Shown here: one piece after another, positions 12,301 to 24,711 of the stretch
How the letters are laid out: each line of letters opens with the position of its first letter
Numbering within the stretch: position 1 is the first letter of the stretch
NCBI GenBank assembly: GCA_963920665.1
Contig: OY987268.1
Span: forward strand, 7,504,501-7,568,500
Reading direction: 5' to 3'
DNA length: 64,000 bases
Origin: Straminergon stramineum
Lineage: Eukaryota; Streptophyta; Bryopsida; Hypnales; Calliergonaceae
Made by a program: the position numbers and the translations under genes
Notes under the pieces: generated by a model
Database searches by the model: none
What the model saw: the letters and a program-made list of their open reading frames with translations, nothing else
Told to the model about the DNA's origin: nothing

Positions 12301-13458
12301 TTTTCACACCCTAATCTCAACAATAAACCTCTTGCATTGAATTTTTCCCTTATGATTCTTTCTAGAGTACCATACACACTAACAAAATCACATAAATTTT
12401 GTAGGAAAATAATGGACCTATGTAAAGTGTCACTTTTGAAGTGTCAACCTGTCAAATGTACACATTGTTAAATTTGTTTTTTCAATCATCAAGTCAATTT
12501 CTTATGAAAATTTTCCCTCAAACCTGTTATTCACTCAACGAGAGCACTTCTTAATAACATTGATTTCCAACTTATATAGTTATGTTTTGTACACCATGAT
12601 CTTCAATATATACTATTTAATGATCTTAATTTTTGTAGAAGCCATGCATGTTTCACCATCGTATTTGCAATTGCAATTGATTAAATGATATAAGTATATT
12701 ATCTGCAAACAAGAATATCTAAATTACAAACAATTGTCCTAACTAATGACTCTTCATCTCTAGGGGACAACTAAATATAAAGGGTTTAATTCTATGTATT
12801 GTACAAGGAGGGTATAGTCTCAACCATCTTTACATCATCAAAAAGGATCATGTGGGCAATTCATTAAAGAAATCTAGCCCCTATAGAAGGTTGTTTGACT
12901 TTCAACATATGTGAAAATCCAAGGAAATTCTTTTTGTTTTGCTTTAAAAAGAAAAAGGAAAAAAATAGTCTTAGTCTTATGTAGCACACTAGGTGATCAC
13001 TTGGGCCAATTTTTTAAATAAAATTTTATGAATTTTTTTTCTATTATTACATATTCTCATGTAGTCAATAAAACCTTGCTGAAGGTCTAGATTTCCTCTA
13101 ATGTGTGATAAACTTTTGTATAATTTGTTTTACTTTTGTATAATTAGAATTTAGTAATAATTTTGGTACCATTTGGATTGCATGCAAATACACACTACTA
13201 GCTTGATTGGTTAGTGAATCTCTACAATTGTCTATTTCAAAGATATTCTACTCTCTCCACAAGTGCATCTCTTATGAAAGGCTATACTAATGGATGAAGG
13301 TGGATTTGCTTCATACTGATGTAGTTGTGGATGTCATCCATCTACACTCTACATTGGAGTACAAGGACATGAGAGAGAGAAAAATAGTAACATGGCTTAT
13401 TCTTTTTAATAAATTGAAAAGTTAAAAGAAAAATGAATGTAGTCATTCTTTAATTATA
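9383..13458. other. intergenic, repeats only
   Basis: No supportable gene lies in this stretch. It contains a copy of a dispersed repeat at 9950-10150 (see the partner at 42255-42440). It also contains a low-complexity segment at 10370-10870 built from words such as GTTGGAAAAA and AACACTTTT, with partial foldback symmetry. The rest is AT-rich without recognisable structure. Confidence 0.4.
9950..10150 (+). repeat. dispersed repeat, inverted partner near 42.3 kb
   Basis: The segment from GTTCAAAGTTAGCTAGTGGA through AACCGGTTCAACTTGAAAAT to TAGCCGGTAAAACTC aligns, with mismatches, to the reverse complement of 42255-42440. The two copies share order and spacing over almost 200 bp. No terminal structure is clear. 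Confidence 0.5.
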
Positions 13459-14312
13459 CTCCCTCGCTCCCCAAATGATCTTCTTGTTGCCTTCAATTTA
13501 TTGTCCCCAAATGATCTTCCTACTATGATATGGAGGAAGAGCCCACGAAATGAATCCTCTTCATATGCATGGTAAATTCCCCCCCCCCCCCCCCGTAATA
13601 GAGAATTGGGTGGACACTTTCTTTCAATGCCATCATCATGACTAGGGGTAGTTAGCTAACATGATGTTGGAGAATCCATTAAAAATTTAATGAGCATATA
13701 CGAGGAGAAGCTCCACCCCAACTTCAAGTGGATATCCTTGGGACGTGATGAATTTGGTTTGAAAGTTATTTACAGGAATAGTGAAATCATGATATTGGCT
13801 ATTTAATTGACCTGATTAGAATCAGGTCGAGTAAGCTCATCCCACTTTTGTAGTGAAGTTTTAGGGTGAAGTTTCAATGTAGGAGTGCTCAACTATTTTT
13901 AGGGCCACTTAATACAACAATGAGTTCTTCAACAGTGCATAAGTTTGGTAATCAATGCAACTACAATAGTGTGGTTATTCTCATCCATGATGTGGTACTC
14001 ACAAGAATGTGATGAGGACAATGCCAATGCGGGAACCACAGCACACACTATGGGAAGACAACATGTCACAACAAGCAAAGTGGGAATTGTATAATTGATT
14101 GGCTAGCGGTGCTCCTTCCAAATGACCAAAAATTTCCGTATTTTAAAGCTTTACAACTACAACTTGCAAATTAATTCAAAACTCAAATGTACACAACAAT
14201 AGGAGAGCATCAACTTTTACTTATAGCAAAAAATGGAATTAGAAAATATGAAATTTTGACCTTAATCTAAAACATTTTGTTGAATAGGAAGATCATTTTG
14301 GGACAAAGGGAG
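13459..14312. mobile_element. Stowaway-like (Tc1/mariner) non-autonomous element, 854 bp
   Basis: The left end is CTCCCTCGCTCCCCAAATGA and the right end is the imperfect inverse, ending CATTTTGGGACAAAGGGAG. A TA dinucleotide flanks each side (13457-13458 and 14313-14314), as in Tc1/mariner insertions. The CTCCCTCC start is the classical Stowaway terminus. Just inside the left end the motif CCCCAAATGATCTTCCTA is repeated at 13504-13521. There is no transposase frame. A run of 16 C residues sits inside at 13579-13594. A second family member is at 47097-47656. Confidence 0.75.
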
Positions 14313-15095
14313 TAATTCTTTTGAAGAAGTCAAACACCAAGAAAAGATAGATTATTATTTTTTATTTGTTCAAAAATTGTGTCAAATAGAGTTTGTTTCA
14401 TACATATATCTATAATTGAAAGAAAGGCACTTAGAATTATAGAGAAATGACTACAACTACCTCCACTAGTGTTCAAATTTGTTATGTCCAAATGTTCTTC
14501 TAGATCATTTTCATATTTGCAATTCAGGTTTCTACTAGTGTGCTTAGAACTATTTAAGTGCTAATTTTTAAAATGGGTATAGGGAAAAAGTGTTAGGAGG
14601 TTTAGGAATCATGGTTATCAACCCATACAAATATCATTTTTAACTTCTTAAACTTGGATAATCAAAAGTACATCTTCCTTCTAAAACAAATTTGTGATGC
14701 TTATTCAAAATTCAACAATTTGTACTGATTCAATTTCTAAGAATATGAAAAAAAAAACATTGGTAGACTTGTTTAAGTGATGCTTACCTTTAGTACATAT
14801 TTCTAGACCATCAAATAGTACCCCAAAGTCATGCTCCAAGACCTATCCAATATAGAAGGTGTAAAAATATAATAGTACAAGTGTTTATTGCTAGTTGTAG
14901 AGGTTGACTTACTTAGCACAATCAAAAAGTCTTCAACCTTGTATTCTTTAAACCTAATGGAATTTACATATGTTTGCCTTGGCAAATTACAACTTTTTTT
15001 ACATAAGCACTAATACATGTGACTTCATAAAATGTTGAATTGGTCAAAGCTAGTCAAATCATTAGTGTAATGGTGGTCTTTGGGTACCAAGGAAT
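14313..15095. other. intergenic, nothing recognised
   Basis: AT-rich sequence between two small transposons. The short open frame at 14803-14985 has no recognisable features. Confidence 0.4.
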
Positions 15096-15227
15096 CACTA
15101 GTAGAAAATCCAGCCTAATATGTTGTTTTGGTCGTGTTGATCATCAACAAATTTCTGTTGATCAACAGAAATTTGTTGATGATCAACGTGACCAAAACAA
15201 CATATTAGGCTGGATTTTCTACTAGTG
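15096..15227. mobile_element. CACTA-type foldback MITE, 132 bp
   Basis: The sequence is an almost perfect palindrome. It begins CACTAGTAGAAAATCCAGCC, ends with its reverse complement, and meets in the middle around TTCTGTTGATCAACAGAA. It is flanked by a 3-bp direct duplication AAT (15093-15095 and 15228-15230). CACTA ends plus a 3-bp duplication are the hallmarks of the CACTA (En/Spm) superfamily. At 132 bp it can only be a non-autonomous derivative. The near-identity of the two arms suggests recent activity or maintenance by cruciform gene conversion. Confidence 0.85.
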
Positions 15228-17400
15228 AATAGTGTTAGAGCATGGTGTCCAAGTCCCACATTGATGCCAAGCTAGTGCCAATATGGGCCTTGGGCAATAT
15301 AGTTTGGCACTATTTCTTGGTGCCCCAAGACCCCTTTCTACTAGTGAAGCATAGCTTTGATTACTTGGTTTAGGATAAATATAATCATTTGTGTGCCACA
15401 TCTTTACTTTTATCAAGGATGACAAGGGATTACTCTAGCATCTTATTGGTTGGTACATCTTTGTTGTAGGTTTTGTCTTAGCTAGGTTACCTAGGTAGGT
15501 GTGAACATAAATGAACACAAGCAAGTAATAGTATATTGAGACATGAATTTAGCAAGGATTGTGGAAAGTAGGATGTCCACTATATGGGAGATCAAATCTT
15601 CTCTTCTGTGACCAAATATCTGAATAATGTCTTTCAAGACCTCATAGAAGTTGCAAATTAGACAATTTATGAAGAAATTCCAAAACTTCTAAATTACTAT
15701 ACTTCCAATATCCCTAATTTTATAGTTGATGGAAACACCCAATACAATATATAAGCATGCCCAAATTGACATTTTACTACTTTGCAAAGATAGAATTAGA
15801 CTTCAAGTGAACTTATGGATTAAAATGGTGGAATTTAAAGGATATACTAAATTTTCTTTAATTTGGGGAGTTTGTATCTTAAGTACTATCTTAATAATAC
15901 ACTTATGAATTAGAACGATAATGTGTAGAATGATATACTATATGATCATGTTTATTAACTCATTTAAGTGGCACTAAAATTGTGACATTCAACTGGATCT
16001 ATGATAGTGTTGATTTTGTATGTCACAAGCATTTGAAAAAGTAAAAGTCAAATTGCTAACACTTCTAAGATGGAATAAATAAATGCCAATTATAATGGTT
16101 ACATGTAGCAAGAAATCTAAATCCTAACACCTAGTGTACCCTACTTTTTTTTAAATGTTGAAATTAAGTTTAGAAACAAATCCTAGTATACATTATAATT
16201 TTAGGGAGATGTTCTTGTTGACCTCTTAACAAGCGTACTTACCTTCTTTATAATACCAATACTAATATATGAATGAATAAAAACATCTAAGAAGATCTAA
16301 ATACATTCTATTAAAAAAAATGATTTTTTAATCATTATTATTATTTCTAAAAATTTCCTATCCAAGTTGGTATTATTCAACTCTTTAATTTTTTATTGGA
16401 TCTTATTAAACATCAATAGAGATTTCACATCTCTTAGCATACAATTTTGGGACATTGTGTAAATAAACTATGAATTTTCAAAGTGTTGATTACACATGAT
16501 AGTACCCAAAATGAACCCTCAATTTTCATGAATAGAGGTTATATATTTAAGGCAAAAATTTGTAGGTTGATTTCAAAAACGGGTGGCAATTAGGTATTGT
16601 GACCTTACCAATTTAGAGAAATTTGAAAGTTCATGCTTCCTTGTTTTCACTTTTTAGCAAGAATAAATAACTATTTTATATTTATTAAGACTTCTAAGAA
16701 GATACATGCATAATTATCCATAATCACCTCTCATAGTGCAATTAAACAAAGTTGATTGGAGTTTGGATTCATGAAAGAATATCATGTGTTTCTTAGAAAA
16801 ATACTCCATAGAGGAGATATTTACTTCTAGAGTTCACCAAAGAGAATCACCAATAAATGACAGTAGGATACATTACATATTGAATGAGTACACAAAGTGA
16901 TGGATTTAGAGAATGACACATATTCATTGACTTCTTTCATAGCTTCCTTTGCTGATAGTTTATCAAATCCTTTAAACTGGCAATTAATATTACATGTACC
17001 ATTTTGACAAGTATATTGGTTTGTTGTGCTTATAGATGTGCAAATTCATATGCAAATTGCATTATTTTCATTCACTTTAGTGTACATAGTTAAGATAAAA
17101 TGTCTCCCAATCCCTTACAAAAGCCTAAATCATTCCATTTCTTCAAGATTCTCTTGTGTCATTTTACTGAAATTGATGTCAATTTTATTAAAGTGGCACA
17201 ATTGATTCCAATGCCAAAAATTGTGACATGTATGTACTTAAGGGTCTAACATCTAGGAAAGGTATTAATTTATGTTTCAAAACGTAAATGAAAAGGTGCC
17301 AAAGTAATGGAATACCCCCAAGTTCACAAACTCCACTTGAATTTCGTCATTTTCGTTCACCATCCTTCCCCATTTATGCTCGTACAGTATTTAGGCAATG
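15228..17400. other. intergenic, nothing recognised
   Basis: A stretch of about 2.1 kb of AT-rich sequence without a supportable gene. Near 15335-15346 there is another CACTA-like terminus (TTTCTACTAGTG), without a recognised partner. Confidence 0.4.
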
Positions 17401-17680
17401 GGAGTAAGACTGTAAGGTAGTCGACAATGGATGGCTCCACAGATTTAAGTGCTCTGCCGGTCAGTTTTCAACTCGTCTACTGTACTGTACGGCTGCCCTC
17501 CCCAGCCTGCCCCTTCTGCATTTCCCGATTTCTACAGAAGAGGTCTGCGAATCAGTTTCTAAGCCTTGCCTTCAGCCGAACTGCCAACAGATCAAAGTAA
17601 CTGACAAAATGACAAAGTATGATTAATTCTTTCTAAAATAGTAGTTCACCTCTGTCGATCCTACAGTAGCCTGCATCGAC

Positions 17681-17688
17681 TATAAAAA
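17681..17688 (+). promoter_or_regulatory. TATA box of UGT copy 2
   Basis: TATAAAAA in a locally GC-richer region, 175 bp upstream of the ATG at 17863. This would place transcription start near 17710-17720 and give a 5' leader of about 145 nt without an obvious intron. Confidence 0.6.
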
Positions 17689-17862
17689 GCCGTGTTCCGG
17701 GTAAAGGTCACACTAAGTTCTCGTTTGCAGTCAGTCCAGTCTTGTAGCTGCTTTGAGTTTTTCTTCCTGAAGGTGAATTGAATTGCAAGCTTAGGAGCTC
17801 GAGAAGAAGCTTGCTCCTTTGTCGATTCTCTTTCTTACGGAATTCCAGCTGCGGCAGTCAAG

Positions 17863-19776
17863 ATGGTGGTTCGGAATGCGAATTGGGGGAAGTTGCACGC
17901 CGTGATTATTCCATATCCTGCGCAAGGCCATGTGACGCCGTGCTTGCAACTGGCGAAGAAGTTGGTTGCATTCCATGGCTTCCGCATCACCTTCGTCAAC
18001 ACCACACACGTGCATGAACGCTTCATGAAATCTCGCAGATCCGCAGGCACGCAGACTGATGAGTAAGCAAGCTCCATCACTTCCTTGATGTTTGCTTCAT
18101 CGATCAATGAATTCACACACCCGATTGATCAACAAGATAGTTTCGAATGGGCTTTCGTAGTCTGTATCAGAATGTTGTGTACGCGTTCTATACATGTTGA
18201 TGAACATCTTATCTGACAGATAGAACAACTGGTCACTCTGTTGTTATAATCTAAATAGTACTAACAAGATTTTTTAAGAGTTTGCACATGCAGTTCTGAT
18301 ATTTAGACCTCTGTGCATTTGAATGCCAATTTGCCCTTCTGAAACCTGCTAATGCAGCTAAGAAATTGATGATTGCGCAGCGAAGGAATTGAGTTCGTCG
18401 CGGTTCCAGATGGTCTTCCGGAGGATCATCCCCGCCTTCGCGACTTGACAGCCTTCTGCACCGCCACATTAGAAATGGGTCCGACCTTTGAAAAGCTCTT
18501 CCACAACCTCCTCAAGAAATCACCAATCACTTGTGTTATCCGCGACATAATTTTCACCCCCGTCCATCCCGCGGCCCAGAAATTCAACGTCCCCGAGGTT
18601 GTATTCGTAACAGCCTCCGCCATTGCCACGCACTGCTGCTACAACGTGAACACATTCATTTCAACAGGGATTCTCCCAATCCCAGCTCCTCCAGAGGTCT
18701 CCAACCCTACCATAGACACGAAGACGCTCACGCTCGCACTGCCGCAGAGTGACGCCGAAGCGGCCGTTCGCAAGGCACCGCTCACTTGTCTTCCTGGTGG
18801 CTCTCCAACGATGCGAGTGGAGGATATCCCCACTCTCATCCTCGCTCACGACCTTGAGAATTTCTTCATTCGCTTCTTTCTGGATCATATCAATCCACCG
18901 CTTCATGACTCCGCTTGCATTCTCTACAACACAAGCTCGGACTTGGAGGGGGAGGTGCTGAACGCCATGCAGGGATCCATGAATGAGAACATATTCGCAG
19001 TTGGGCCGCTGGTGTTGGACTCTACATTTGTGAATGGCGTGGAAGAGGTTTCCTTGGCTGGAGTTGGGAGTGGGTTGTGGGAGGAAGATCCCGTGTCGCT
19101 CTCGTGGCTCGACGGCCGAAAACCGAATTCAGTGCTCTTTGTTTCGTTTGGAAGCATAGCCACGGTCTCCATGGAGCAGATGCGAGAATTTTTCGCTGGT
19201 TTGGAGGCCAGTAACGCCGCGTTTCTGTGGGTCATTCGGCCGGATCTCATTGAAGACATGTCCCAGAACGAAGAATGTCAAACCATGTTCACGGAGTTTG
19301 TGAAACGGACAAAGAATCGCTCGCTTCTGGTGCCGTGGGCGCCTCAGACTGCCGTGCTGTCGCATCCCGCCGTGGGAGCTTTTCTGACACACTGCGGGTG
19401 GAACTCCACCATTGAGAGCATTTCCAGTGGCGTGCCGATGCTGGGGTGGCCTCGTTTCGCCGACCAGAACACGAACTCGCATTACGTGACGAGCGTTTGG
19501 AAAGTTGGGCTGGAGCTTCGACAGAGCGTCACCGACGATGGAAGTGCAGTTGTTTTGAAGGAGGAAATTGCTCTTAAGGTGAAGAGGATCTTGGGCGATT
19601 TGAGTGAAACGGAGGATCTAGAGGTTTCGGACATTCGGAGGAATGCTAGGAATTTGCAGATGGCTGCAAGGAAGGCCGTTTCGTATGGAGGTTCTTCGCA
19701 AGTGGCGTTGTCGCAGTTCGTGGAACTGATTACCGGTTGCTGTACCAAAGTGAAAATCAATGGGCTTAATTCGTAG
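17863..19776 (+). CDS. UDP-glycosyltransferase (family 1 UGT), copy 2
   Basis: Two exons, 17863-18062 and 18381-19776, joined by a 318-bp GT-AG intron (donor GTAAGC, acceptor GCGCAG) that splits codon 67. The product is 531 aa. Catalytic His23 lies in [10 protein letters not shown] and the partner Asp122 in TCVIRD. The complete 44-residue PSPG box is at residues 386-429 ([11 protein letters not shown], then THCGWNS, ending FADQ with the Gln expected for UDP-glucose). It is a cytosolic sugar transferase of unknown acceptor. Intron position, phase and splice-site words match copy 1 on the other strand, and the proteins are strikingly similar along their whole length, so the pair arose by duplication with inversion. 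The coding exons are far richer in G and C than the surrounding DNA. A TATA box is present upstream. Confidence 0.95.
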
Positions 19777-22669
19777 AGTTTGGATCGGAGCTCGGTCCTT
19801 AGTTTTTAGAGCTCTAGGAGCTTAGTCATCACATCTCTAAGTGATCTAATAATCAATTGGAATCACAATTAAGATATGCAGAAAGAGATACCGATATGGT
19901 CGTCTTTGTCACTTTCGCTAAATTGGCGACATTCATCTGAACGGAGCTCTAGAGGTTAGGGCTGATATTGGTTCATATTTCAGGCTGGCGCTTCCTAAAA
20001 AAAGCCAAAGCCGTGGAATGCTGGCAATTTAACAAAACTGTTCTTCATGTTCAACAATGTGTGTTAAATATTTGTTAAAATAACAAACTTTGAAGGAAAT
20101 TGACTCAATTGCATGTCCCTAAATTGCAACCTCTATTCTCTGGTTTAGGCAGTTTGGTTTACAATACTGTTTTCTCTGAGCACTTAAATGTCACAATGTC
20201 AGGTGATTTGAAAAATGACATATTAGTGAATATGACCATATCTTCGACTAAGTCAGCATTTCCCATGGAATCACAAGTTTTAACATAATACTCAACCTGC
20301 CTTTTAACAAATTAAGTCAAAGTCCCCACTGCCCCTCTGATCCTTGCTTGTAACCTAGTTAAGTTCACATGTAAGTACCATAATACAATGTATGACACAT
20401 GCTTTGCCACTGACTCACAGAACTTGCCACATTTTGAGTTGTTGATCTGAACTTAATATTTGTCAATTTGGTGAAATATCCAATTATGACGTTCAAGGCT
20501 GACTATTGGGAAATTCAATACCAATGCTGAGTAAGGCTTGTTTTTAGTTACTGAAGTGATCCCAGATGCTGCGCTGAAGGCATTCCCACTGCCCTGGAGA
20601 TCCCTGTCTGCTTATCCAGGAGGGAAATCATCACCTACATCTCACCTGGTTATGCAGTGGCAATTGGCTACCTCACATACAAACTACAACCCCCTGCAAA
20701 CGCCCCAACCTGTCATTTCTATATGTAGGTGCTGGTTTCTAATTGTTTCGGGACAAGTGTACAATACAGTACACTAAGTCTCATCATGCACTTCAGGTAT
20801 ACAAAAGTGCTTCACTTACACTAGTCTTGCACTGAAATTACAGTATTTGCACCAGAAATCTGCACTAGAATTTTACCCTCTTTGCCACAGCTAATTCATG
20901 ATCCTCATCAAAATATTCAAGTCAGAGCTACACTTGTAATTTATATAAAATGCACATTGAAAATATTTGTTATGATATGAGAATAATTATCATTCATTGA
21001 GGATTTTCTAGAAGTGTTGTATCATGCACATCTATTATGCACACGATATGATACTATATGATATCAGAACTCATCCCTCTACCCAGCTTGGCAGCTTCTA
21101 CACAGGCTTCTACAAAAAATGATTTGCAAATCCCTCAGTTTTCAAATTATGTTTCAAGCTGAGTGCCCTGAAAGTGCGAAAGTTGTGGAATACTCCCATT
21201 TCATGAAATTGACATTATTTGCAGACAATGAGGTCCTCATTAGTGCTGTACGAGTATGGCATCAATCAACTTCTCATGTACGTTTCAGTGCAGGAACCCT
21301 CGGTCCGTATAATTCATGTTCACCGTCCACCAATTATTGATGCCATACCCGTAACATCATGTACTACGTAACATCATTCTACAATAAACACCAGTGTTTT
21401 GGGGTGAGGGGAGCAAAATTTCGCTCAAAAGTGATTTTTAAATTTTTTTTAGGGAATATTTGGCAAAATATTCTTGCTTTCTAGTGGATGAAATTGCTAA
21501 TTTGCTACCAAATCTTGGGTCTGTATTGCCCTATTTTGGATGAATAAATGAAAGTTATTCTTAGATTGCAAATTTCATCCATTTACATAGATGTAAAAAG
21601 CTTCATCCTTCGAGTGATTATCGCTTTCTGCATAGCCTAAAATAAATGAAAAAAACTCACTAAAGAACACCATCTAAGAAGTAGAAGGCTTAACCCCTAA
21701 GCGCTCTAACATCCAAAAAATGGACAATGAACAGATTGAAATTCAAGTTTCATCCTCCTTACTACATGGACGAAAGTCATCTTAATTTGTAGAGATACTT
21801 TATCAAGTTGTTGTCCTATCTAAGGGTTGGATTTGGTGTTATTAGAGTACATATTTTTTCTAAAATTACCAATGTGAAAGTATGTCAAGTGGTTGACCAA
21901 GCTAAAATTGCATTGACTCTAGTTACAAACTAGATTTGCCAAAATGAGGACATAGATTTTAAGAACACAAAAATTTTGAAAAATCACCACATGAAGAGAA
22001 TCTCATTTCAAATCCATTCCATCAAATTGTACTTGAAAAATGATAATATTTTGCTCGTAATCAAATTTAGAAGGAGTTTTGAAATTTCCCTTTCAAAATT
22101 TATAAAAAAATATTGATATTAGTATTGGTAAATTGAATGGTAACTAGTCAACCTAATTTGACTCCCTCTAAGAATATTTCCTACATTAGAATGCCAAGAG
22201 GGGTCCAAATGGGGATAGGGACTATTTGGAGTATACATACCTTAGCTAATTTGTTGTATTTTGCTAGGGAAGTATCAATGATGAGCATTGCAACCAATTC
22301 AAGTACCTTACTACCACTCAAATATTGCGACAATCTATTCTCTTCAAAAATGAAAGCAAGACGACAAAAAAGTTGAGATGTACATAATTTTCATCAAGCA
22401 TGTGATGATACTTAATCGAGAACATTGACAAATGAAAGAACAATCAGATTACAATGCATTTCACATTTCTCAGGGTATGTTCTCACCTAGCATTAGCAAG
22501 CATCGGTAGTAGAAAGGTAATGTAGTCAAATAACAAGGATTGTTTTTATTGCAAGCGGGTTTGGTAGTTGGCCCCATGTTCATTGCAAATTGAGTTACTA
22601 GAATGCATCAAAATGATTTAGCTGTTCAAATAAGGTATGTTCTTGAAAGTGACGTAAGCATCTTTAGAA
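19777..22669. other. intergenic downstream of UGT copy 2
   Basis: The first few hundred bases should hold the UGT 3' untranslated region. No other gene is supportable; short open frames at 20100, 20538, 21119 and 22137 show no family signature. The DNA becomes increasingly AT-rich. Confidence 0.4.
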
Positions 22670-23385
22670 TGGGTGATTGCAAGAAACACTTCACGTTTTG
22701 GGCTCAAAATGCAATTTTTGGCTGTAGGGCTGACAATACTACGGACTACTATGAATTTTGCATATTAGCATGCGCCTACAAATCTAAATCATTGATTCAG
22801 TACTATGGAGTACTATAGACTACTATGGAGTACTATAAAAACTCTAGGAGTAGAAAATAGAAGAAAAAGGGTCTACTAAACTTTTCATTTTTAGTAATTC
22901 AAAAGAAATTCAAGAAATTCCTAGAAAAAAACCCATTTTTGTAGATAAGTCTATCTCACATTGCACCAAAACTTTCTTCAAGGAAAATTTTCAATTGTCT
23001 GAAAAATGTGCACGAACAACAGTTACTTCAGCCCCATGTAGACACCTCATGCAAAGGTTTTTTGCAAAAAAACTCTTTGTTTGTCATTGGAATGTAAGTG
23101 CACCTCCAGCTTCTCCAATTTGTGACTTCTAGTTTGCATTTTTGGATACAACTTTGGACCAAAACCCCCCAAAACGGCCAAGGTAGACACCCAATTAGGG
23201 GCACCTCAAAAATAGTAAAGTAATTTTAAGAAAAAAAAATAGAGAATGTGTGAAACTTTTATGTGTACCTTCAATCCAAATTTCAAAACAAATGGACTTA
23301 CGATGCAAAAGTTATGACCAAAAAACCATGTGTCCGAGGGCAAGGGGACAAAAAAATAGGATAAGTGTTTCTTGCAATCATCCCA
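22670..23385. mobile_element. candidate inverted-repeat DNA transposon, about 716 bp
   Basis: The 22-bp word at 22670-22691 (core GTGATTGCAAGAAACACTT) recurs as an inverted copy at 23363-23385 with about one mismatch. The interior has no transposase. It includes the duplicated word CTACTATGGAGTACTATA around 22800-22836. I could not find a clear target duplication, so the superfamily is unknown and the boundaries are approximate. Confidence 0.45.
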
Positions 23386-23468
23386 ATACACTTAGTTCGG
23401 AGGTTTCACACTAGGGGGAGGTTTTAGAGTAGTTGTGGCCCCCTTGACAATTTTAGTTGTCATGGATT

Positions 23469-23962
23469 GTTGTGTGGGAGCCAAAATGTCCTCTTCCAAG
23501 AACGCACTTGGACTTCAACGTCTATTCAGCATTGTGTGTTAATGCACCTATGACACATTGACATCTTATTCTTTGTTTGAGCCTGCAAGGCACAAATTGG
23601 AAGGCAAAAACGATGGGAGTGGTAGAGCCACAAAGAAGTGCTCTATTAAGATGCAATTTCTGGAGAGGTTGCATACATTGAGGTATGAAAAATGAAAATG
23701 AGTTATGAAGAATTATACTTTAACAAGGCATATGCAGTCAACGTCAACACCTCAGCTCCAACACTCAAAACTCTAAATTCTCACGGAAAACACTCACGGC
23801 GTCCCTTTGTCTCCTCTCATTTTCATGTACAGATAGACTTCATTCACTATTGTAGATTCATCAATCTTATTGTAGATTTATCAACTATCAATCATTGATC
23901 ATTCTTTTGTATTTAAACATTACCTTTCAATGGACTCTCAAGCTTTTGAACTTTTTTCAACA
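23469..23962 (+). repeat. possible 5' LTR of the copia element
   Basis: The region immediately upstream of the primer-binding site ends in CA and contains a TATA-like TATTTAAAC near 23909. A plausible TG start (TGTTGTGTGGGAG) lies near 23469. There is no matching 3' LTR in the window to confirm either boundary, so this is positional inference. Confidence 0.25.
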
Positions 23963-23974
23963 TGGTATCAAAGC
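23963..23974 (+). other. primer-binding site of the copia element
   Basis: TGGTATCAAAGC matches 11 of 12 bases of the initiator-Met tRNA complement (TGGTATCAGAGC) used by most plant copia elements. It lies 119 bp before the gag ATG at 24094. Confidence 0.65.
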
Positions 23975-24469
23975 GACATATAGACTTACAAAGTGCAATA
24001 CTTGACATAGCAAAGAGTTAGAATACCACTAGAGAGTGAAGATCAATCTAGTGAAGCATTGCTCCTAGAACTAATAAGACAAAGATCGTAGAGATGGCAG
24101 AAGGTTCAAGCATAGCCTTTAGAGAAATAGATAAGCTAAAAGGCTTGTCAAACTATTATGTATGGTCACTCAAGATGAGAGCAATGTTGAGGGCAGAAGG
24201 TCAGTGGAGGATCACAGATGAAGAACAAAACCGCATTGTGTATCCAATGACAATCGATGGTGAAATATTTACTGAGGTACAACTGAAAAAGAAGAAAGCA
24301 TTAGCATGTAGACTCATTTTGCTTTCAATTTCTAACAACTTAGTTGATATGATTGCAGACAACTCAAATCCCGCAAAATCGTAGAAAGCATTGAAGGACT
24401 AGTTTCAATTGGGAGATTAGTCTCATATCCTCACGCTAATAGGCCACATTAGAAGAAATATGAGGCCTC

Positions 24470-24711
24470 TACATGCCCATTTCAGGGTTGTTTCTTGCTT
24501 GTTCCCTATACTGTCCGGGAATGGTTGGCTGTTGTGAGTCAAATAAATACCAAAAATAAATAAATAAATATAGTTTTGATATGCGAAAATAAGTTGAAAA
24601 AAGAATTTTAATTTTAATTTTTTTTTGACGTGGCACAATGTTGGCCACATCAGACTGCAGTAGTGCCGTAGCTCCTGCGTTCCCTACAGCCTGGGAACTT
24701 GCGGGCATGTT
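24470..24711. mobile_element. hAT-like MITE inserted in copia gag, 242 bp
   Basis: The 8-mer GAGGCCTC occurs on both sides (24462-24469 and 24712-24719), an 8-bp duplication typical of hAT elements. The insert begins TACATGCCC and ends GGGCATGTT, an inverted repeat of 8 of 9 bases. Removing the insert and one duplication rejoins the gag codons across the site, which supports it as a true insertion. Because the 8-mer is itself palindromic, the inverted repeats could be read as longer and the duplication as shorter. No transposase is present. Confidence 0.65.
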
